From: Rossellomorea marisflavi
GTDB taxonomy: Bacteria > Bacillota > Bacilli > Bacillales > Bacillaceae_B
DNA length: 64,000 bases
Direction: 5' to 3'
Assembly (NCBI RefSeq): GCF_009806575.1
Contig: NZ_CP047095.1
Location: forward strand, 2,236,001 to 2,300,000
Shown here: positions 1 to 9,305 of the stretch, one piece after another
Position numbering within the stretch: position 1 is the stretch's first letter
Layout: the number at the start of each line of letters is the position of its first letter
The notes under the pieces: model-generated
Told to the model about the DNA's origin: nothing
The model's input: only the letters and a program-made list of their open reading frames with translations
The model's database searches: none
Translations under genes and position numbers: made by a program

Positions 1-2124
1 TTGGCAAAACCATTCCCCCATACGAAAAGGCAGGGTTATATCGAAATCCAGCCCAACCCTATTTTTCCGAACGGAGCCTATGTGACATGGGCGGTAGGGC
101 ATCTTCTTCAATTAAAATCCCCTGAGAAGTATGAATCTTCTTGGAAGAAATGGACCCTCGAGACCCTCCCCATCGTACCCGATCGCTTCCAATATGAAGT
201 GCAGCGCAGCAAAGCAAAGCAGTACAACATCATCAAAAGTCTCCTTCAAAAGGAAGAGGTGTCTGAGATCATCCATGCGGGAGATGCAGGAAGGGAAGGA
301 GAACTGATCGTCCGAAATATCACCACCATGGCAAAAGCCAGGAAACCGATGAAAAGATTGTGGATTTCTTCCCTGACGGAAAAAGCCATCGTTCAAGGCT
401 TTCAGAATTTGAAGGATGAAAGTGAAACCCGAAGTCTCTATCATGAAGCATATTCACGGGCATGCGCTGATTGGCTTGTCGGCATGAATGCTTCGAGGGC
501 ATACAGCCTTCTTCTGCAGGGACAAGGAATGTCGGACGTTTTTTCTGCAGGCAGGGTCCAGACACCGACGCTTGCCCTGATCGTAAAAAGGGAAGAAGAG
601 ATCGAACGATTCAAAAGTGAGCCCTTCTGGGAAGTGAAGGCCACCTTCAATATGGAAGGGAACGTATACGAAGGAACCTGGGTCAAGGATGGGAACACTC
701 GCATCCAGACGAAGGAAATGGCTGAAAAAATTGCTGCGTTCTGTCAAAAGGGCAATGCCCGTGTAAAAGAGGTGAGGACAGAGAGAAAAGAATTTGCACC
801 ACCGATGCTTTTCAACCTATCCTCACTGCAGGCTACCATCAATAAAATGTACAAGTTCTCCCCTAAAAAAACACTGGATATCCTTCAGAAGCTATATCAA
901 AAAGGAATCGTCTCCTATCCACGGTCGGATTCCCAGCATGTGACGAAAGGAGAGGCGGAAGCATTCCCGGAAATCCTCGCTAAGCTGAGGAAGTTCAACC
1001 CATACTCCCAATGGATCGGTGAATCCCCACCCAACCTTATGAACAATAAGCGTTTCGTCAATGATCAGAAGGTATCCGATCACTATGCCATCATTCCGAC
1101 GGAACAGGTAAAGGATCCTGCCAAACTCTCTGAGGAAGAACGGAAAATCTACGATGTGGTGATCCGTAGGCTGATTGCCGCTCATCACGAGAAGGCGATC
1201 ATCGATTACACTTCTGTGTCCACTATCGTAGAGGAAAGGGCAGAATTTTCATCAAAAGGAAAACAGATCATTCAAGAAGGTTGGAGGGAGGTCATCGTCC
1301 CGACTGAAAAAGACCATGACGTGATCCTGCCTCCTCTTTCAGAAAATCAAGAGGGAAGGGTGACGAAGTCCTCTGTTAAGGAAGGAAAGACACAGCCTCC
1401 GAAACGGTATACGGAAGGACAGTTGATCACCCTGATGAAGACGGCTGGAAAACATATTGAAAATGATGAACTTGAAAAAGTCTTGAAGGCAACGGAAGGC
1501 CTTGGAACGGAAGCTACAAGGGCGGGGATCATCACGATGCTGAAAGACAGACAGTATATCTTCATCCAAAAGAATATTGTCTATCCGACCGATAAAGCCA
1601 GAGTGCTGATCCGAGCGGTCGGTCCACACGTCCTTGCCTCCGCTGAAATGACCGCCAAATGGGAGCAAAGACTGCAGGAAATCGGCAGGGGACAAGCCTC
1701 GGCACCTGAATTCATGGAGCAGGTAAAAAAGCTCAGTGCCAGTCTTGTCAAACAGGCCACCGAAGAATCCGACCGTTGGGATTTCAACGACCTTGATACG
1801 TCATCCATCCAGAGGGGAAGAGGGAAGGGCAAGGGAAAAAGCAGGGCAAAAACACCGGTCGGCACCTGTCCTAAATGCGGAGGAAAAGTCATTACCAAAG
1901 GAAAGTTCTACGGATGCAGTGAATATAGTAAAACCAAATGCAGCTTCAGCATTTCAAAGAAGATCCTCTCGAAAACGATTCCCCAAGCCCAAGTGAAGAA
2001 GCTCCTCAAAGATGGGCGTACGGACAGGATTGACGGTTTCAAAAAAGGAGAAAAGGAATTCTCTGCCTATCTGGGATGGGATCCCCAAGCAAGGAATATA
2101 CAGTTCCTATTTGACGTAGAGTGA
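1..2124 (+). CDS. topB: DNA topoisomerase III, 5' end outside window
   Basis: Type IA topoisomerase that relaxes and decatenates DNA through a transient 5'-phosphotyrosine. The frame is open from base 1 and the visible part (707 residues) lacks only the first 20 or so residues of the Toprim domain, since the family is about 727 residues long; the TTG at base 1 is therefore an internal Leu codon, not a start. Visible motifs: Toprim AGDAGREGEL near residue 94, active-site Tyr306 in the motif SYPRSDSQ, and a C-terminal four-Cys zinc ribbon beginning CPKCGG near residue 623 preceded by a basic RGRGKGKGKSR linker. Stops at TGA 2122-2124. Identity is secure. Confidence 0.97.
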   Translation: MAKPFPHTKRQGYIEIQPNPIFPNGAYVTWAVGHLLQLKSPEKYESSWKKWTLETLPIVPDRFQYEVQRSKAKQYNIIKSLLQKEEVSEIIHAGDAGREGELIVRNITTMAKARKPMKRLWISSLTEKAIVQGFQNLKDESETRSLYHEAYSRACADWLVGMNASRAYSLLLQGQGMSDVFSAGRVQTPTLALIVKREEEIERFKSEPFWEVKATFNMEGNVYEGTWVKDGNTRIQTKEMAEKIAAFCQKGNARVKEVRTERKEFAPPMLFNLSSLQATINKMYKFSPKKTLDILQKLYQKGIVSYPRSDSQHVTKGEAEAFPEILAKLRKFNPYSQWIGESPPNLMNNKRFVNDQKVSDHYAIIPTEQVKDPAKLSEEERKIYDVVIRRLIAAHHEKAIIDYTSVSTIVEERAEFSSKGKQIIQEGWREVIVPTEKDHDVILPPLSENQEGRVTKSSVKEGKTQPPKRYTEGQLITLMKTAGKHIENDELEKVLKATEGLGTEATRAGIITMLKDRQYIFIQKNIVYPTDKARVLIRAVGPHVLASAEMTAKWEQRLQEIGRGQASAPEFMEQVKKLSASLVKQATEESDRWDFNDLDTSSIQRGRGKGKGKSRAKTPVGTCPKCGGKVITKGKFYGCSEYSKTKCSFSISKKILSKTIPQAQVKKLLKDGRTDRIDGFKKGEKEFSAYLGWDPQARNIQFLFDVE

Positions 2125-2176
2125 CGTGACTTCCATCCATTCCCTCCCGGTAACATGATGGTTTGATCAAAAACAT

Positions 2177-2201
2177 GTTTAATCCGAATGAAAATGGATA
2201 A
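2177..2201 (+). promoter_or_regulatory. SigB-type promoter of the DJ-1/PfpI gene
   Basis: GTTTAA at 2177-2182, 13-base spacer, GGATAA at 2196-2201. This matches the general-stress sigma-B consensus GTTTAA-N12-14-GGGWAW with one mismatch, about 38 bases ahead of the GTG start. Several PfpI-like proteins are known general stress proteins, which fits. Confidence 0.55.
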
Positions 2202-2238
2202 AACATAAGAGACAGATCAACAACTTGGAGGTTTTAAT

Positions 2239-2898
2239 GTGAAGAAGATTCTAATGGTATTGACCAATGCAAGCAAAATTGATGACGAACATGAAACGGG
2301 ACTCTGGCTTTCAGAGTTTGCTGAACCATATGAAGAATTCAAGAATCAGGGATATGGTGTAGACGTGGCCAGCCTTAAAGGCGGCAGGATCCCACTCGAC
2401 CCAAACAGCCTTGAAGACGGAGATCTCGTCGAAAAATGGAAAGGTGTCACGAAAGAGCTTGATCAAACCCTCGTTTTATCTCAGCTCAACATGGAGGAAT
2501 ATGTAGGGATTTTCCTTCCGGGAGGACACGGTACGATGTTCGATCTTCCTGACAGTCCTGAATTAAAATCTGCGCTGGCGCATTTCGCTGATAACAATAA
2601 GGCAATCGGAGCTGTATGCCATGGACCGGCAGGGTTTGTCGGAACGAAGCTTTCCAATGGCAAATGGCTCGTCGAAGGGAAGAACATGACCGGCTTTACA
2701 AACGAAGAAGAGCAGCAGACAGGGCTCGATTCCCTTATGCCATTCCTTCTTGAATCACGCCTTCGTGAGCAGGGTGCCAAGTTTGAAAAATCGGAACCGT
2801 GGAGTGACTATGTGATCACGGACGGTAAATTTGTGACCGGACAAAATCCTCAGTCCAGTCAATCGACAGCAGAAGCGTTCATCAAAGCGTTATCTTGA
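2239..2898 (+). CDS. DJ-1/PfpI family protein (Hsp31-like glyoxalase/chaperone type)
   Basis: A 219-residue class I glutamine-amidotransferase-like protein. The nucleophile elbow is AVCHGPAG with Cys127-His128, and the oxyanion-loop motif LPGGHG lies near residue 92. This arrangement is typical of the Hsp31/YDR533C branch, whose members act as glutathione-independent glyoxalases or deglycases and holding chaperones; the exact activity here is inferred. The start is GTG, because the overlapping ATG at 2237 runs straight into TGA; TTGGAGG lies 7 bases ahead. It is monocistronic: a SigB-like promoter precedes it and a strong terminator follows. A second, more distant DJ-1 member is at 62839-63468. 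Confidence 0.85.
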   Translation: MKKILMVLTNASKIDDEHETGLWLSEFAEPYEEFKNQGYGVDVASLKGGRIPLDPNSLEDGDLVEKWKGVTKELDQTLVLSQLNMEEYVGIFLPGGHGTMFDLPDSPELKSALAHFADNNKAIGAVCHGPAGFVGTKLSNGKWLVEGKNMTGFTNEEEQQTGLDSLMPFLLESRLREQGAKFEKSEPWSDYVITDGKFVTGQNPQSSQSTAEAFIKALS

Positions 2899-2903
2899 TG
2901 TGA

Positions 2904-2936
2904 AAAGCCAAGGGTGAAGCCCCTTGGCTTTTTTTT
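2904..2936 (+). terminator. Rho-independent terminator
   Basis: Stem AAGCCAAGGG / CCCCTTGGCTT followed by eight T, directly after the DJ-1 gene. Confidence 0.9.
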
Positions 2937-2994
2937 GCCCTATTGACTACCTGGATATGTTAAAATTTTCTTACTAATCCAGGAGGGATGAATC

Positions 2995-3372
2995 ATGTAC
3001 TACATGCGGGTCGCTTTTCAAATTTTTGGACTGATCTTACTGTTTGAGACCGGAAAATGGCTTTCTGCCACTCTCCATCTCCCCATACCCGGTGGGATTT
3101 TAGGAATGGGAATCCTATTCATACTCCTATCAACAGGACTCGTTCATGATCAATTGCTTGCACAAGGGGCATCGATTCTTTTGAAATATCTTTCGTTTCT
3201 TTTCCTTCCTCTGTCTGTAAGTGCCATCGTCCTGATTCCATTCATGGATCTGTATGGGTGGAAGCTTCTTATGGTACTCATCATCTCAAGCTTCATAGGA
3301 TTTGTCGCTACTTCAATCCCTGCTGTGTATGCCACACGGAAAGGAAGTGCTTCCCATGAGCATGACCGGTGA
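2995..3372 (+). CDS. CidA/LrgA family holin-like membrane protein
   Basis: 125 residues with four hydrophobic segments and the LrgA/CidA motif PIPGGILGMG near residue 30. Members form membrane oligomers that influence murein hydrolase activity, autolysis and export of pyruvate or other small metabolites together with an LrgB partner. RBS AGGAGGGATGAATC precedes the ATG. The gene overlaps the next one (lrgB type) by 17 bases, so the pair is translationally coupled. No LytSR two-component genes or CidR regulator lie beside it, unlike many homologous loci, so whether it corresponds to cidA or lrgA cannot be decided. Confidence 0.88.
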   Translation: MYYMRVAFQIFGLILLFETGKWLSATLHLPIPGGILGMGILFILLSTGLVHDQLLAQGASILLKYLSFLFLPLSVSAIVLIPFMDLYGWKLLMVLIISSFIGFVATSIPAVYATRKGSASHEHDR

Positions 3373-4042
3373 GATCGTGGCGATTTCAGGCAGTGCGGTG
3401 ATTTTTCTTTTAGCCAATCTCCTGTATAAAAGATGGACGAACCCGCTCCTGCTTCCTATCTTCACGTCCACACTGGTCATCATCGGAATCCTGCTGGTCG
3501 TCGGGCTTCCGTACGCACAGTACGCACAATGGACCAAAAGCGTCACCTACCTTCTAGGACCGGCAACGGTGGCACTTGCTTATCCCCTCTACCACCAGAG
3601 GAGATACCTGAAGGCATACGCACTGCCGATCGTACTCGGTCTGGTAATCGGCAGTTCGGCACAAATGACCGTTTCGTATTATATGGGAAGGTTCCTTCGT
3701 TTACCCGAAGATTGGAATCTTGCCGTCATGATCAAAACGATTACTACCCCCGTCGCACTCGGGGTGGGTGACATCATCGGGGCAAAAATCGAGGTCATCC
3801 CATCCGTTGTCATTATGACAGGAATGTTCGGAGCAATGGCCATCATTCCCCTGTTGAAAATCCTGCGAATCGAAGATGCCATTGTCACCGGTCTGACTTT
3901 CGGAGTCATCTCCCATGGTGTTGGCACGGCAAGGGCACTTAAAGAGGGGGAAGTCGAGGGAGCCGTGAGCGGAGCTGCCATGGCGTTGGCGTCCATGGTG
4001 CTATCCATTTTCCTGCCTCTATTGTTTTTCCTTTTTTCCTGA
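3356..4042 (+). CDS. lrgB: LrgB/CidB family membrane protein
   Basis: 228 residues, multi-pass membrane protein of the LrgB family, with the motifs IKTITTPVALGVGD and SHGVGTARAL that mark it. It acts with the upstream CidA/LrgA partner in control of cell-wall hydrolysis or metabolite efflux. I choose the ATG at 3356 (reading MSMTGEIVA) over the longer frame from 3302, because it is preceded by GGAAAGGAAG and lies inside the end of the partner gene, the usual arrangement. No terminator is obvious before the next promoter region. Confidence 0.88.
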   Translation: MSMTGEIVAISGSAVIFLLANLLYKRWTNPLLLPIFTSTLVIIGILLVVGLPYAQYAQWTKSVTYLLGPATVALAYPLYHQRRYLKAYALPIVLGLVIGSSAQMTVSYYMGRFLRLPEDWNLAVMIKTITTPVALGVGDIIGAKIEVIPSVVIMTGMFGAMAIIPLLKILRIEDAIVTGLTFGVISHGVGTARALKEGEVEGAVSGAAMALASMVLSIFLPLLFFLFS

Positions 4043-4100
4043 TCCTATCGCTTTTAAAAACGTCATCCTTTAGGTATGATAAGGGATGGAGAATATATAA

Positions 4101-4865
<765 letters not shown>

Positions 4866-4869
4866 AAAC

Positions 4870-4903
4870 GAGCGATCCCGTTAGAAGCGGGATCGCTCTT
4901 TTC
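4870..4903. terminator. Bidirectional terminator between map and the zinc-ribbon gene
   Basis: Perfect 11-bp stem GAGCGATCCCG / CGGGATCGCTC followed by TTTTCC; it lies between two converging genes. Confidence 0.85.
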
Positions 4904-4907
4904 CTAT

Positions 4908-5057
4908 TTATACGATTTTGGTTTTGCCGCATTCCTGGCATTTTCGGTAGAACTTCCCGTCTTCGACCCTTGATTTAAAGACGTTATTGCCACATTCGCA
5001 GCGACCGCTGTGTTCATCAGGTTCGTCTCTATATAAAACGATTTTCTCTTCAGACAT
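4908..5057 (-). CDS. Small zinc-ribbon protein, 49 residues
   Basis: Begins ATG at 5057 (reverse strand) with GAGGAACCGGTC upstream and ends TAA at 4908. The protein has two CxC/CxxC knuckles, CECG near residue 24 and CQEC near residue 41, and ends KTKIV, so it looks like a single zinc ribbon with an acidic N-terminus. Function unknown; such small zinc ribbons are widespread in Bacillaceae. Converges on map with a shared terminator. Confidence 0.7.
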   Translation of the reverse strand: MSEEKIVLYRDEPDEHSGRCECGNNVFKSRVEDGKFYRKCQECGKTKIV

Positions 5058-5198
5058 GACCGGTTCCTCCTTACTTCCATTCGTTTTTATTCTAATATAA
5101 GCGGCTAAGATTGTTAAGCCTAACTCTTAATTCTATATTTTTCCATAAAATCCAATATGTACTTAGAAAACGCTCTCTATTACATTACTGAAATATTC

Positions 5199-5227
5199 TT
5201 GACTTATTATTATAAAGTTCCTGTTAT
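5199..5227 (+). promoter_or_regulatory. Possible SigA promoter of the LysM-3D gene
   Basis: TTGACT at 5199-5204, 17-base spacer, TGTTAT at 5222-5227. The -10 is weak, and an alternative TACTATGTTAG element lies closer to the gene. Confidence 0.35.
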
Positions 5228-5305
5228 TGAAATGAGATTTTACTATGTTAGTATGGTCACTGTTAGCTAATACAAACTCGCTAGCTACATAAGGAGGAAT
5301 TTTTC

Positions 5306-6133
5306 ATGAAACTAAAGAAATCGATCATTTCTGTAGCAGCTTTCACCACACTCGCGGTTGCCGGTGGTGCCAGCGCATCAGCACAAGATATCGATGTCAA
5401 AAAGGGAGATACGTTATGGGGAATAGCGAAGGAGTATGGTACATCTGTTGATCAACTCAAAAAATGGAATAACATTTCCAGCGACTATATTTACCCTGAT
5501 CAAAAGCTGACGGTTTCTTCCAAAGAATACTACACAGTGAAATCAGGAGACACACTCTGGGGTATCTCCTCATACTATGGTCTTTCAGTAGAAAACCTTA
5601 AAAACTGGAATGCACTGGACAACGATCTAATCGTTCCGGGCCAAGAGCTCGTTATAAACTTTGAAGATAAATCACCTTCAGCCCCTGTAAATACTTCTGA
5701 TGAGGCAGCACCTGCCCAAGAAAAAGCAGAGGTAGCTCCAGAAGCTGAAGCACCAAAGGCTGAAGAGCCTAAAGCAGAAGAACCTAAAGCAGAAGAACCT
5801 GCCAAGGAAGCCTCAACTGAACCAGCTCAAGAAGAGAGCGTGGCAAAAGAACTTTCAGTCGAAGCCACTGCTTACACGGCTGATTGTGCCGGATGTTCAG
5901 GTGTTACGGCCACAGGTGTTAACCTGAAGGAAAACCCTGATCAAAAAGTAATCGCTGTTGATCCAAGCGTGATCCCACTGGGATCTAAAGTATACGTTGA
6001 AGGATACGGCTATGCGACTGCAGCTGATACAGGCGGTGCCATCAAAGGAAATAAAATTGACGTATTCATCCCTTCTGAAGACCAAGCAAGAGACTTCGGA
6101 CGTAAAACAGTAACTGTAAAAGTACTAGACTAA
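5306..6133 (+). CDS. Secreted cell wall protein: two LysM domains and a 3D domain (YocH-like)
   Basis: 275 residues. A signal peptide (about residues 1-27, ending ASASA) is followed by LysM 1 (29-71) and LysM 2 (75-118), which bind peptidoglycan, then a Glu/Pro/Ala/Lys-rich linker with three exact KAEEP repeats, and a C-terminal 3D domain (about 190-275) with the conserved aspartates in AADTGGAIKGNKID. The 3D fold is related to MltA-type lytic transglycosylases, so the protein probably trims peptidoglycan outside the membrane, like YocH of B. subtilis (WalRK regulon). RBS AAGGAGG lies 8 bases before the ATG. A shorter paralogue follows in tandem at 6360. Confidence 0.9.
   Translation: MKLKKSIISVAAFTTLAVAGGASASAQDIDVKKGDTLWGIAKEYGTSVDQLKKWNNISSDYIYPDQKLTVSSKEYYTVKSGDTLWGISSYYGLSVENLKNWNALDNDLIVPGQELVINFEDKSPSAPVNTSDEAAPAQEKAEVAPEAEAPKAEEPKAEEPKAEEPAKEASTEPAQEESVAKELSVEATAYTADCAGCSGVTATGVNLKENPDQKVIAVDPSVIPLGSKVYVEGYGYATAADTGGAIKGNKIDVFIPSEDQARDFGRKTVTVKVLD
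5756..5800 (+). repeat. Three 15-bp tandem repeats encoding KAEEP
   Basis: Units at 5756-5770, 5771-5785 and 5786-5800, the last two identical. They sit in the linker between the LysM and 3D domains, where copy number could change length without changing frame. Confidence 0.85.
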
Positions 6134-6148
6134 TAGGAATCGAACCAG

Positions 6149-6183
6149 AGAACCATCCAAATCATGGGTGGTTCTTTCTTTTT
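6149..6183 (+). terminator. Rho-independent terminator
   Basis: Stem AGAACCA-CC / GG-TGGTTCT followed by TTCTTTTT, 15 bases after the LysM-3D gene. Confidence 0.8.
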
Positions 6184-6243
6184 ATGGTACCCCGTTTTCC
6201 TCATTTATACTCTGTTTTATAACAATTACCATTATTACATCTC

Positions 6244-6282
6244 TGTCATCTAACTGTCATAGAGTTATAAACAGTTTGTCAT
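6244..6282 (+). promoter_or_regulatory. TGTCAT repeats with 11-base phasing, WalR-box-like
   Basis: TGTCAT at 6244-6249 and 6255-6260 (start-to-start 11, spacer 5) and a third copy at 6277-6282, exactly two further 11-base steps on. The WalR (YycF) box is TGTWAH-N5-TGTWAH, so geometry matches and only the fourth base of each half differs. The 3D-domain gene starts at 6360. Regulator identity is inferred. Confidence 0.45.
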
Positions 6283-6359
6283 GGAGATGAGGCATGACTA
6301 TGTTACTATTTCCTCTGGTTGGTTCATTAGGACCACAACTAAGGAGGAATCACACATCT

Positions 6360-6938
6360 ATGTTAAAAGCGATTATTTCCACATTTACCCTCGCTTCCAT
6401 TTTCTCCATTGGATTTGCAGAAGTATCGGCCAAAGAAAATTCCAAGGAATTAGCCCTAGCTGATATCCAACATATAGATCAGGATAACTATTTCACAGAT
6501 CTCGCTGAACGCCATGAGGATTCTGTTGATGAAGTCAAAGAGCGTAAATCACTCCTTAAAGAAGGCGTCCGGAGCGAACCTGTGATTAAAAAGGAAAAAA
6601 AAACTGCATCAAAGCCAAAAGCTGAGACCCAAGAAGAAAACATAGCGAAGACTGTAACAGTTAAAGCGACTGCTTACACTGCACATTGTGAAGGGTGCAT
6701 CGGTATTACCAAAACGGGGGTTGACTTACTCGCAAACCCGAATGAAAGAGTCATCGCCGTTGACCCATCCGTCATTCCATTGGGATCAAAGGTTTATATC
6801 GAAGGATATGGTTATGCTAAAGCTGAAGACACCGGAGGCGCTATAAAGGGAAACCGGATCGATATCTATATGCAGCATGAAAAAGATGCGCTGGCATACG
6901 GAGTGAAAGAAGATATCAAAGTGAAGATAATTGAATGA
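6360..6938 (+). CDS. Secreted 3D-domain protein, paralogue of the preceding gene
   Basis: 192 residues: signal peptide (about 1-27, ending EVSA), a charged linker rich in Lys and Glu, then a C-terminal 3D domain (about 105-192) with the diagnostic DTGGAIKGNRIDIY. It lacks the LysM domains of the upstream paralogue but shares the stretches AYTA and VIAVDPSVIPLGSKVY. The ATG at 6360 is chosen because it gives a clean signal peptide and follows AAGGAGG (spacing 12, rather long); the in-frame ATG at 6294 has no RBS. Probably a peptidoglycan-modifying enzyme controlled by cell-wall signals. An intrinsic terminator follows. Confidence 0.85.
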   Translation: MLKAIISTFTLASIFSIGFAEVSAKENSKELALADIQHIDQDNYFTDLAERHEDSVDEVKERKSLLKEGVRSEPVIKKEKKTASKPKAETQEENIAKTVTVKATAYTAHCEGCIGITKTGVDLLANPNERVIAVDPSVIPLGSKVYIEGYGYAKAEDTGGAIKGNRIDIYMQHEKDALAYGVKEDIKVKIIE

Positions 6939-6944
6939 TCCGGG

Positions 6945-6976
6945 GGAGGATGCCTAAATGGCATTCTCCTTTATTT
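6945..6976 (+). terminator. Rho-independent terminator
   Basis: 10-bp stem GGAGGATGCC / GGCATTCTCC with loop TAAAT, followed by TTTATTTT. The rest of the 312-base gap up to 7250 holds the SigB-like promoter at 7073; no gene is seen in it. Confidence 0.8.
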
Positions 6977-7072
6977 TGATTAAAATGACCCATGGCATCT
7001 TCAATAGGAATGGTTTCATACAAAAACACTCATACTAATAGCGCAAAGCTCGACAACATTCGCTTAATCGTG

Positions 7073-7098
7073 GTTTATAGATGTCGAAAAACGGGAAT
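7073..7098 (+). promoter_or_regulatory. SigB-type promoter of the betaine transporter
   Basis: GTTTAT at 7073-7078, 14-base spacer, GGGAAT at 7093-7098: an almost exact match to GTTTAA-N12-14-GGGWAW. It lies 150 bases before the ATG, leaving a leader with room for a second promoter. Confidence 0.6.
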
Positions 7099-7250
7099 GG
7101 GTAAGAAGTATCACTCCTTGTGTCAAAATTCACAAACAATAATCTGATTGATTGTTGATAAAGTGTCTTCATTTGAAATTGTCAACATCCTCTGATAGTG
7201 TTACATGGGAGTTTTTTGTACATACCAATTTAATCGAAAGGGAGAATTTT

Positions 7251-8834
7251 ATGAAAAGAATTTCAAACGTATTTTGGATTACCCTGGCAATCGTAGTGGT
7301 TGCCGTGGGCTTCGGAGCCATTGCTCCAGACACATTTAAAACGGCAACAGCCAACGTGCAATCATTCATAACATCGAGTTTCGGCTGGTACTACCTGATA
7401 TTAGTCAGCGTCATCGTCATTTTCTGCATTTTCCTCATCGTCAGCCCGATCGGTACCATCCGGCTTGGTAAACCTGATGACAGACCGGAGTACTCCAGGG
7501 GAACATGGTTTGCCATGCTGTTCAGCGCAGGGATGGGGATCGGACTCGTCTTCTGGGGGGCTGCTGAGCCTCTTTCCCATTATATGACGCCTCCACTCGC
7601 TGAAGGAGGAACAGATCAAGCGATCAAAGAATCCCTTCGCTATACCTTCTTCCACTGGGGGATACATGCCTGGGGGATCTACGCCATCGTTGCACTGGCA
7701 CTAGCGTACTTCAACTTCAGGAAAGATGAACCTGCGTTGATTTCTTCAACCCTCCGCCCGATACTCGGTGATAAGGTAAAGGGACCGATTGGTACCATCA
7801 TCGACGTCCTTGCAGTATTTGCAACGGTTGTGGGTGTAGCTACAACACTTGGCTTTGGAGCAGCACAGATTAACGGAGGATTATCGTACCTATTCGGAAT
7901 TCCGAATAATTTTACGGTCCAAACGATCATTGTAATTGTCGTTACCGTCCTGTTCATGATTTCAGCCTGGTCCGGTTTGAGTAAAGGAATCAAATATTTG
8001 TCGAACACCAATATGGTGCTTGCCGTCGCATTGCTGATCCTTGTTTTCGTAATGGGGCCTACATTACTTATCTTGAATCTGTTTACTGATACGCTTGGTT
8101 CCTATATGCAAAACATCGTCTCCATGAGCTTCAGGATAGCCCCGCTTAATCCGGAGCACAGGGAATGGATCAATGGATGGACGATTTTCTACTGGGCATG
8201 GTGGATCTCCTGGTCACCATTTGTCGGAATCTTCATCGCAAGGGTATCAAAAGGAAGGACGATCCGGGAATTCCTTATCGGAGTTCTGCTGCTACCATCC
8301 CTTGTCAGCTTCTTCTGGTTTGCCGTATTCGGAACTTCAGCCATCGATGTTCAACAAGCTGTCAGTAACGATATCTCCAAACTGAATACGGAAGAGGTCC
8401 TGTTTGCCGTCTTTAACGGAATGCCGGGGACAACGATCCTTGCTATCATCGCGATTGCTTTGATTGGTACATTCTTCATCACCTCTGCCGACTCTGCGAC
8501 ATTCGTTCTAGGTATGCAGACCACTTATGGATCCAACAACCCGCCGAACTATGTGAAGCTTACATGGGGTGTTGCTCAATCCATCGTCGCGCTTATCCTT
8601 TTGTACAGCGGTGGGCTTGATGCACTTCAAAATGCACTGATCATAGCCGCTCTTCCTTTCTCCGTGATCATCGCCCTGATGATGGCATCCCTGTATAAAT
8701 CCTTGAACAGGGAAAAGAAAGAACTTGGTTTGTATATTAAGCCTAAGCCTAGAAAACCGAAGGAACCTAAACCGCACAAAGAAAAAAGGCGTAAGAAACA
8801 TGAACATGCCGATGAGCCTAAAACTGAATCGTAA
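7251..8834 (+). CDS. BCCT family glycine betaine transporter (OpuD-like)
   Basis: 527 residues with 12 predicted membrane segments and the betaine/choline/carnitine transporter hallmarks [14 protein letters not shown] (near residue 88) and [18 protein letters not shown] (near residue 312). It imports glycine betaine with Na+ for osmoprotection. The C-terminal 40 residues are strongly basic ([19 protein letters not shown]), typical of osmosensing tails in this family. Start at ATG 7251 (MKRISNVFW) with AAAGGGAG 6 bases upstream; the frame is open further upstream but that part has no RBS. A SigB-like promoter lies upstream, as known for the B. subtilis osmoprotectant gene opuE. Confidence 0.92.
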   Translation: MKRISNVFWITLAIVVVAVGFGAIAPDTFKTATANVQSFITSSFGWYYLILVSVIVIFCIFLIVSPIGTIRLGKPDDRPEYSRGTWFAMLFSAGMGIGLVFWGAAEPLSHYMTPPLAEGGTDQAIKESLRYTFFHWGIHAWGIYAIVALALAYFNFRKDEPALISSTLRPILGDKVKGPIGTIIDVLAVFATVVGVATTLGFGAAQINGGLSYLFGIPNNFTVQTIIVIVVTVLFMISAWSGLSKGIKYLSNTNMVLAVALLILVFVMGPTLLILNLFTDTLGSYMQNIVSMSFRIAPLNPEHREWINGWTIFYWAWWISWSPFVGIFIARVSKGRTIREFLIGVLLLPSLVSFFWFAVFGTSAIDVQQAVSNDISKLNTEEVLFAVFNGMPGTTILAIIAIALIGTFFITSADSATFVLGMQTTYGSNNPPNYVKLTWGVAQSIVALILLYSGGLDALQNALIIAALPFSVIIALMMASLYKSLNREKKELGLYIKPKPRKPKEPKPHKEKRRKKHEHADEPKTES

Positions 8835-8841
8835 TTTACAG

Positions 8842-8876
8842 AAAGGACATTCCGTCAAGGGATGTCCTTTTTTCTG
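8842..8876 (+). terminator. Rho-independent terminator
   Basis: 12-bp stem AAAGGACATTCC / GGGATGTCCTTT with one G-U pair, then TTTTTT. Confidence 0.88.
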
Positions 8877-9029
8877 GTCATTTGCCTCAATTTTCTTATC
8901 TTGCGGCAGGCAGAACCCTTGAATGACAAGGCTGAATAAATGACGGAAGAAAAAAACTGAAGATGATATTAACCTACAAGTTGTCCTCTACATACATTGA
9001 TATCGTAGTAAGATACTTGGAGGTGACTG

Positions 9030-9161
9030 ATGATGTACGGATACGGATACCCTGGTTATGGATATGGCTGCGGTGGCGGCGGCGGATACGCTGGAGGCTT
9101 TGCGTTAATCGTAGTATTATTCATCCTATTAATTATCGTTGGAGCAGCATTTGTTTGCTAA
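9030..9161 (+). CDS. YjcZ-family small membrane protein, 43 residues
   Basis: Starts ATG 9030 (or the adjacent ATG 9033) after CTTGGAGG. The first 22 residues are Gly/Tyr-rich ([18 protein letters not shown]), followed by one transmembrane helix, [18 protein letters not shown]. This is the tiny 'sporulation protein YjcZ' family pattern common in Bacillaceae; several members are spore-associated, but no function is established. A strong terminator follows. Confidence 0.8.
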   Translation: MMYGYGYPGYGYGCGGGGGYAGGFALIVVLFILLIIVGAAFVC

Positions 9162-9180
9162 TGAGATAACCTAAAAGGTG

Positions 9181-9231
9181 CCTGGGATCACCATTACAAA
9201 AAGATGACGGTGGTCCCGGGTTTTCTTTTTT
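9181..9231 (+). terminator. Rho-independent terminator
   Basis: 12-bp stem CCTGGGATCACC / GGTGGTCCCGGG with a 16-base loop, then TTTTCTTTTTT. Confidence 0.85.
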
Positions 9232-9305
9232 GATTGTCATGTGCACTCTTCTGTATTAAGATACATGGAGGAGAACCGACAATCATTACATAAAGGATCA
9301 GTGAT

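Noticed and set aside
5756..5800. Possible CRISPR or phase-variation repeat
   Set aside because: The 15-bp units are in frame and encode KAEEP linker repeats; no spacers.
7152..7250. 33-residue extension of the BCCT transporter
   Set aside because: No RBS, and the chosen ATG has a good one and gives the usual N-terminus.
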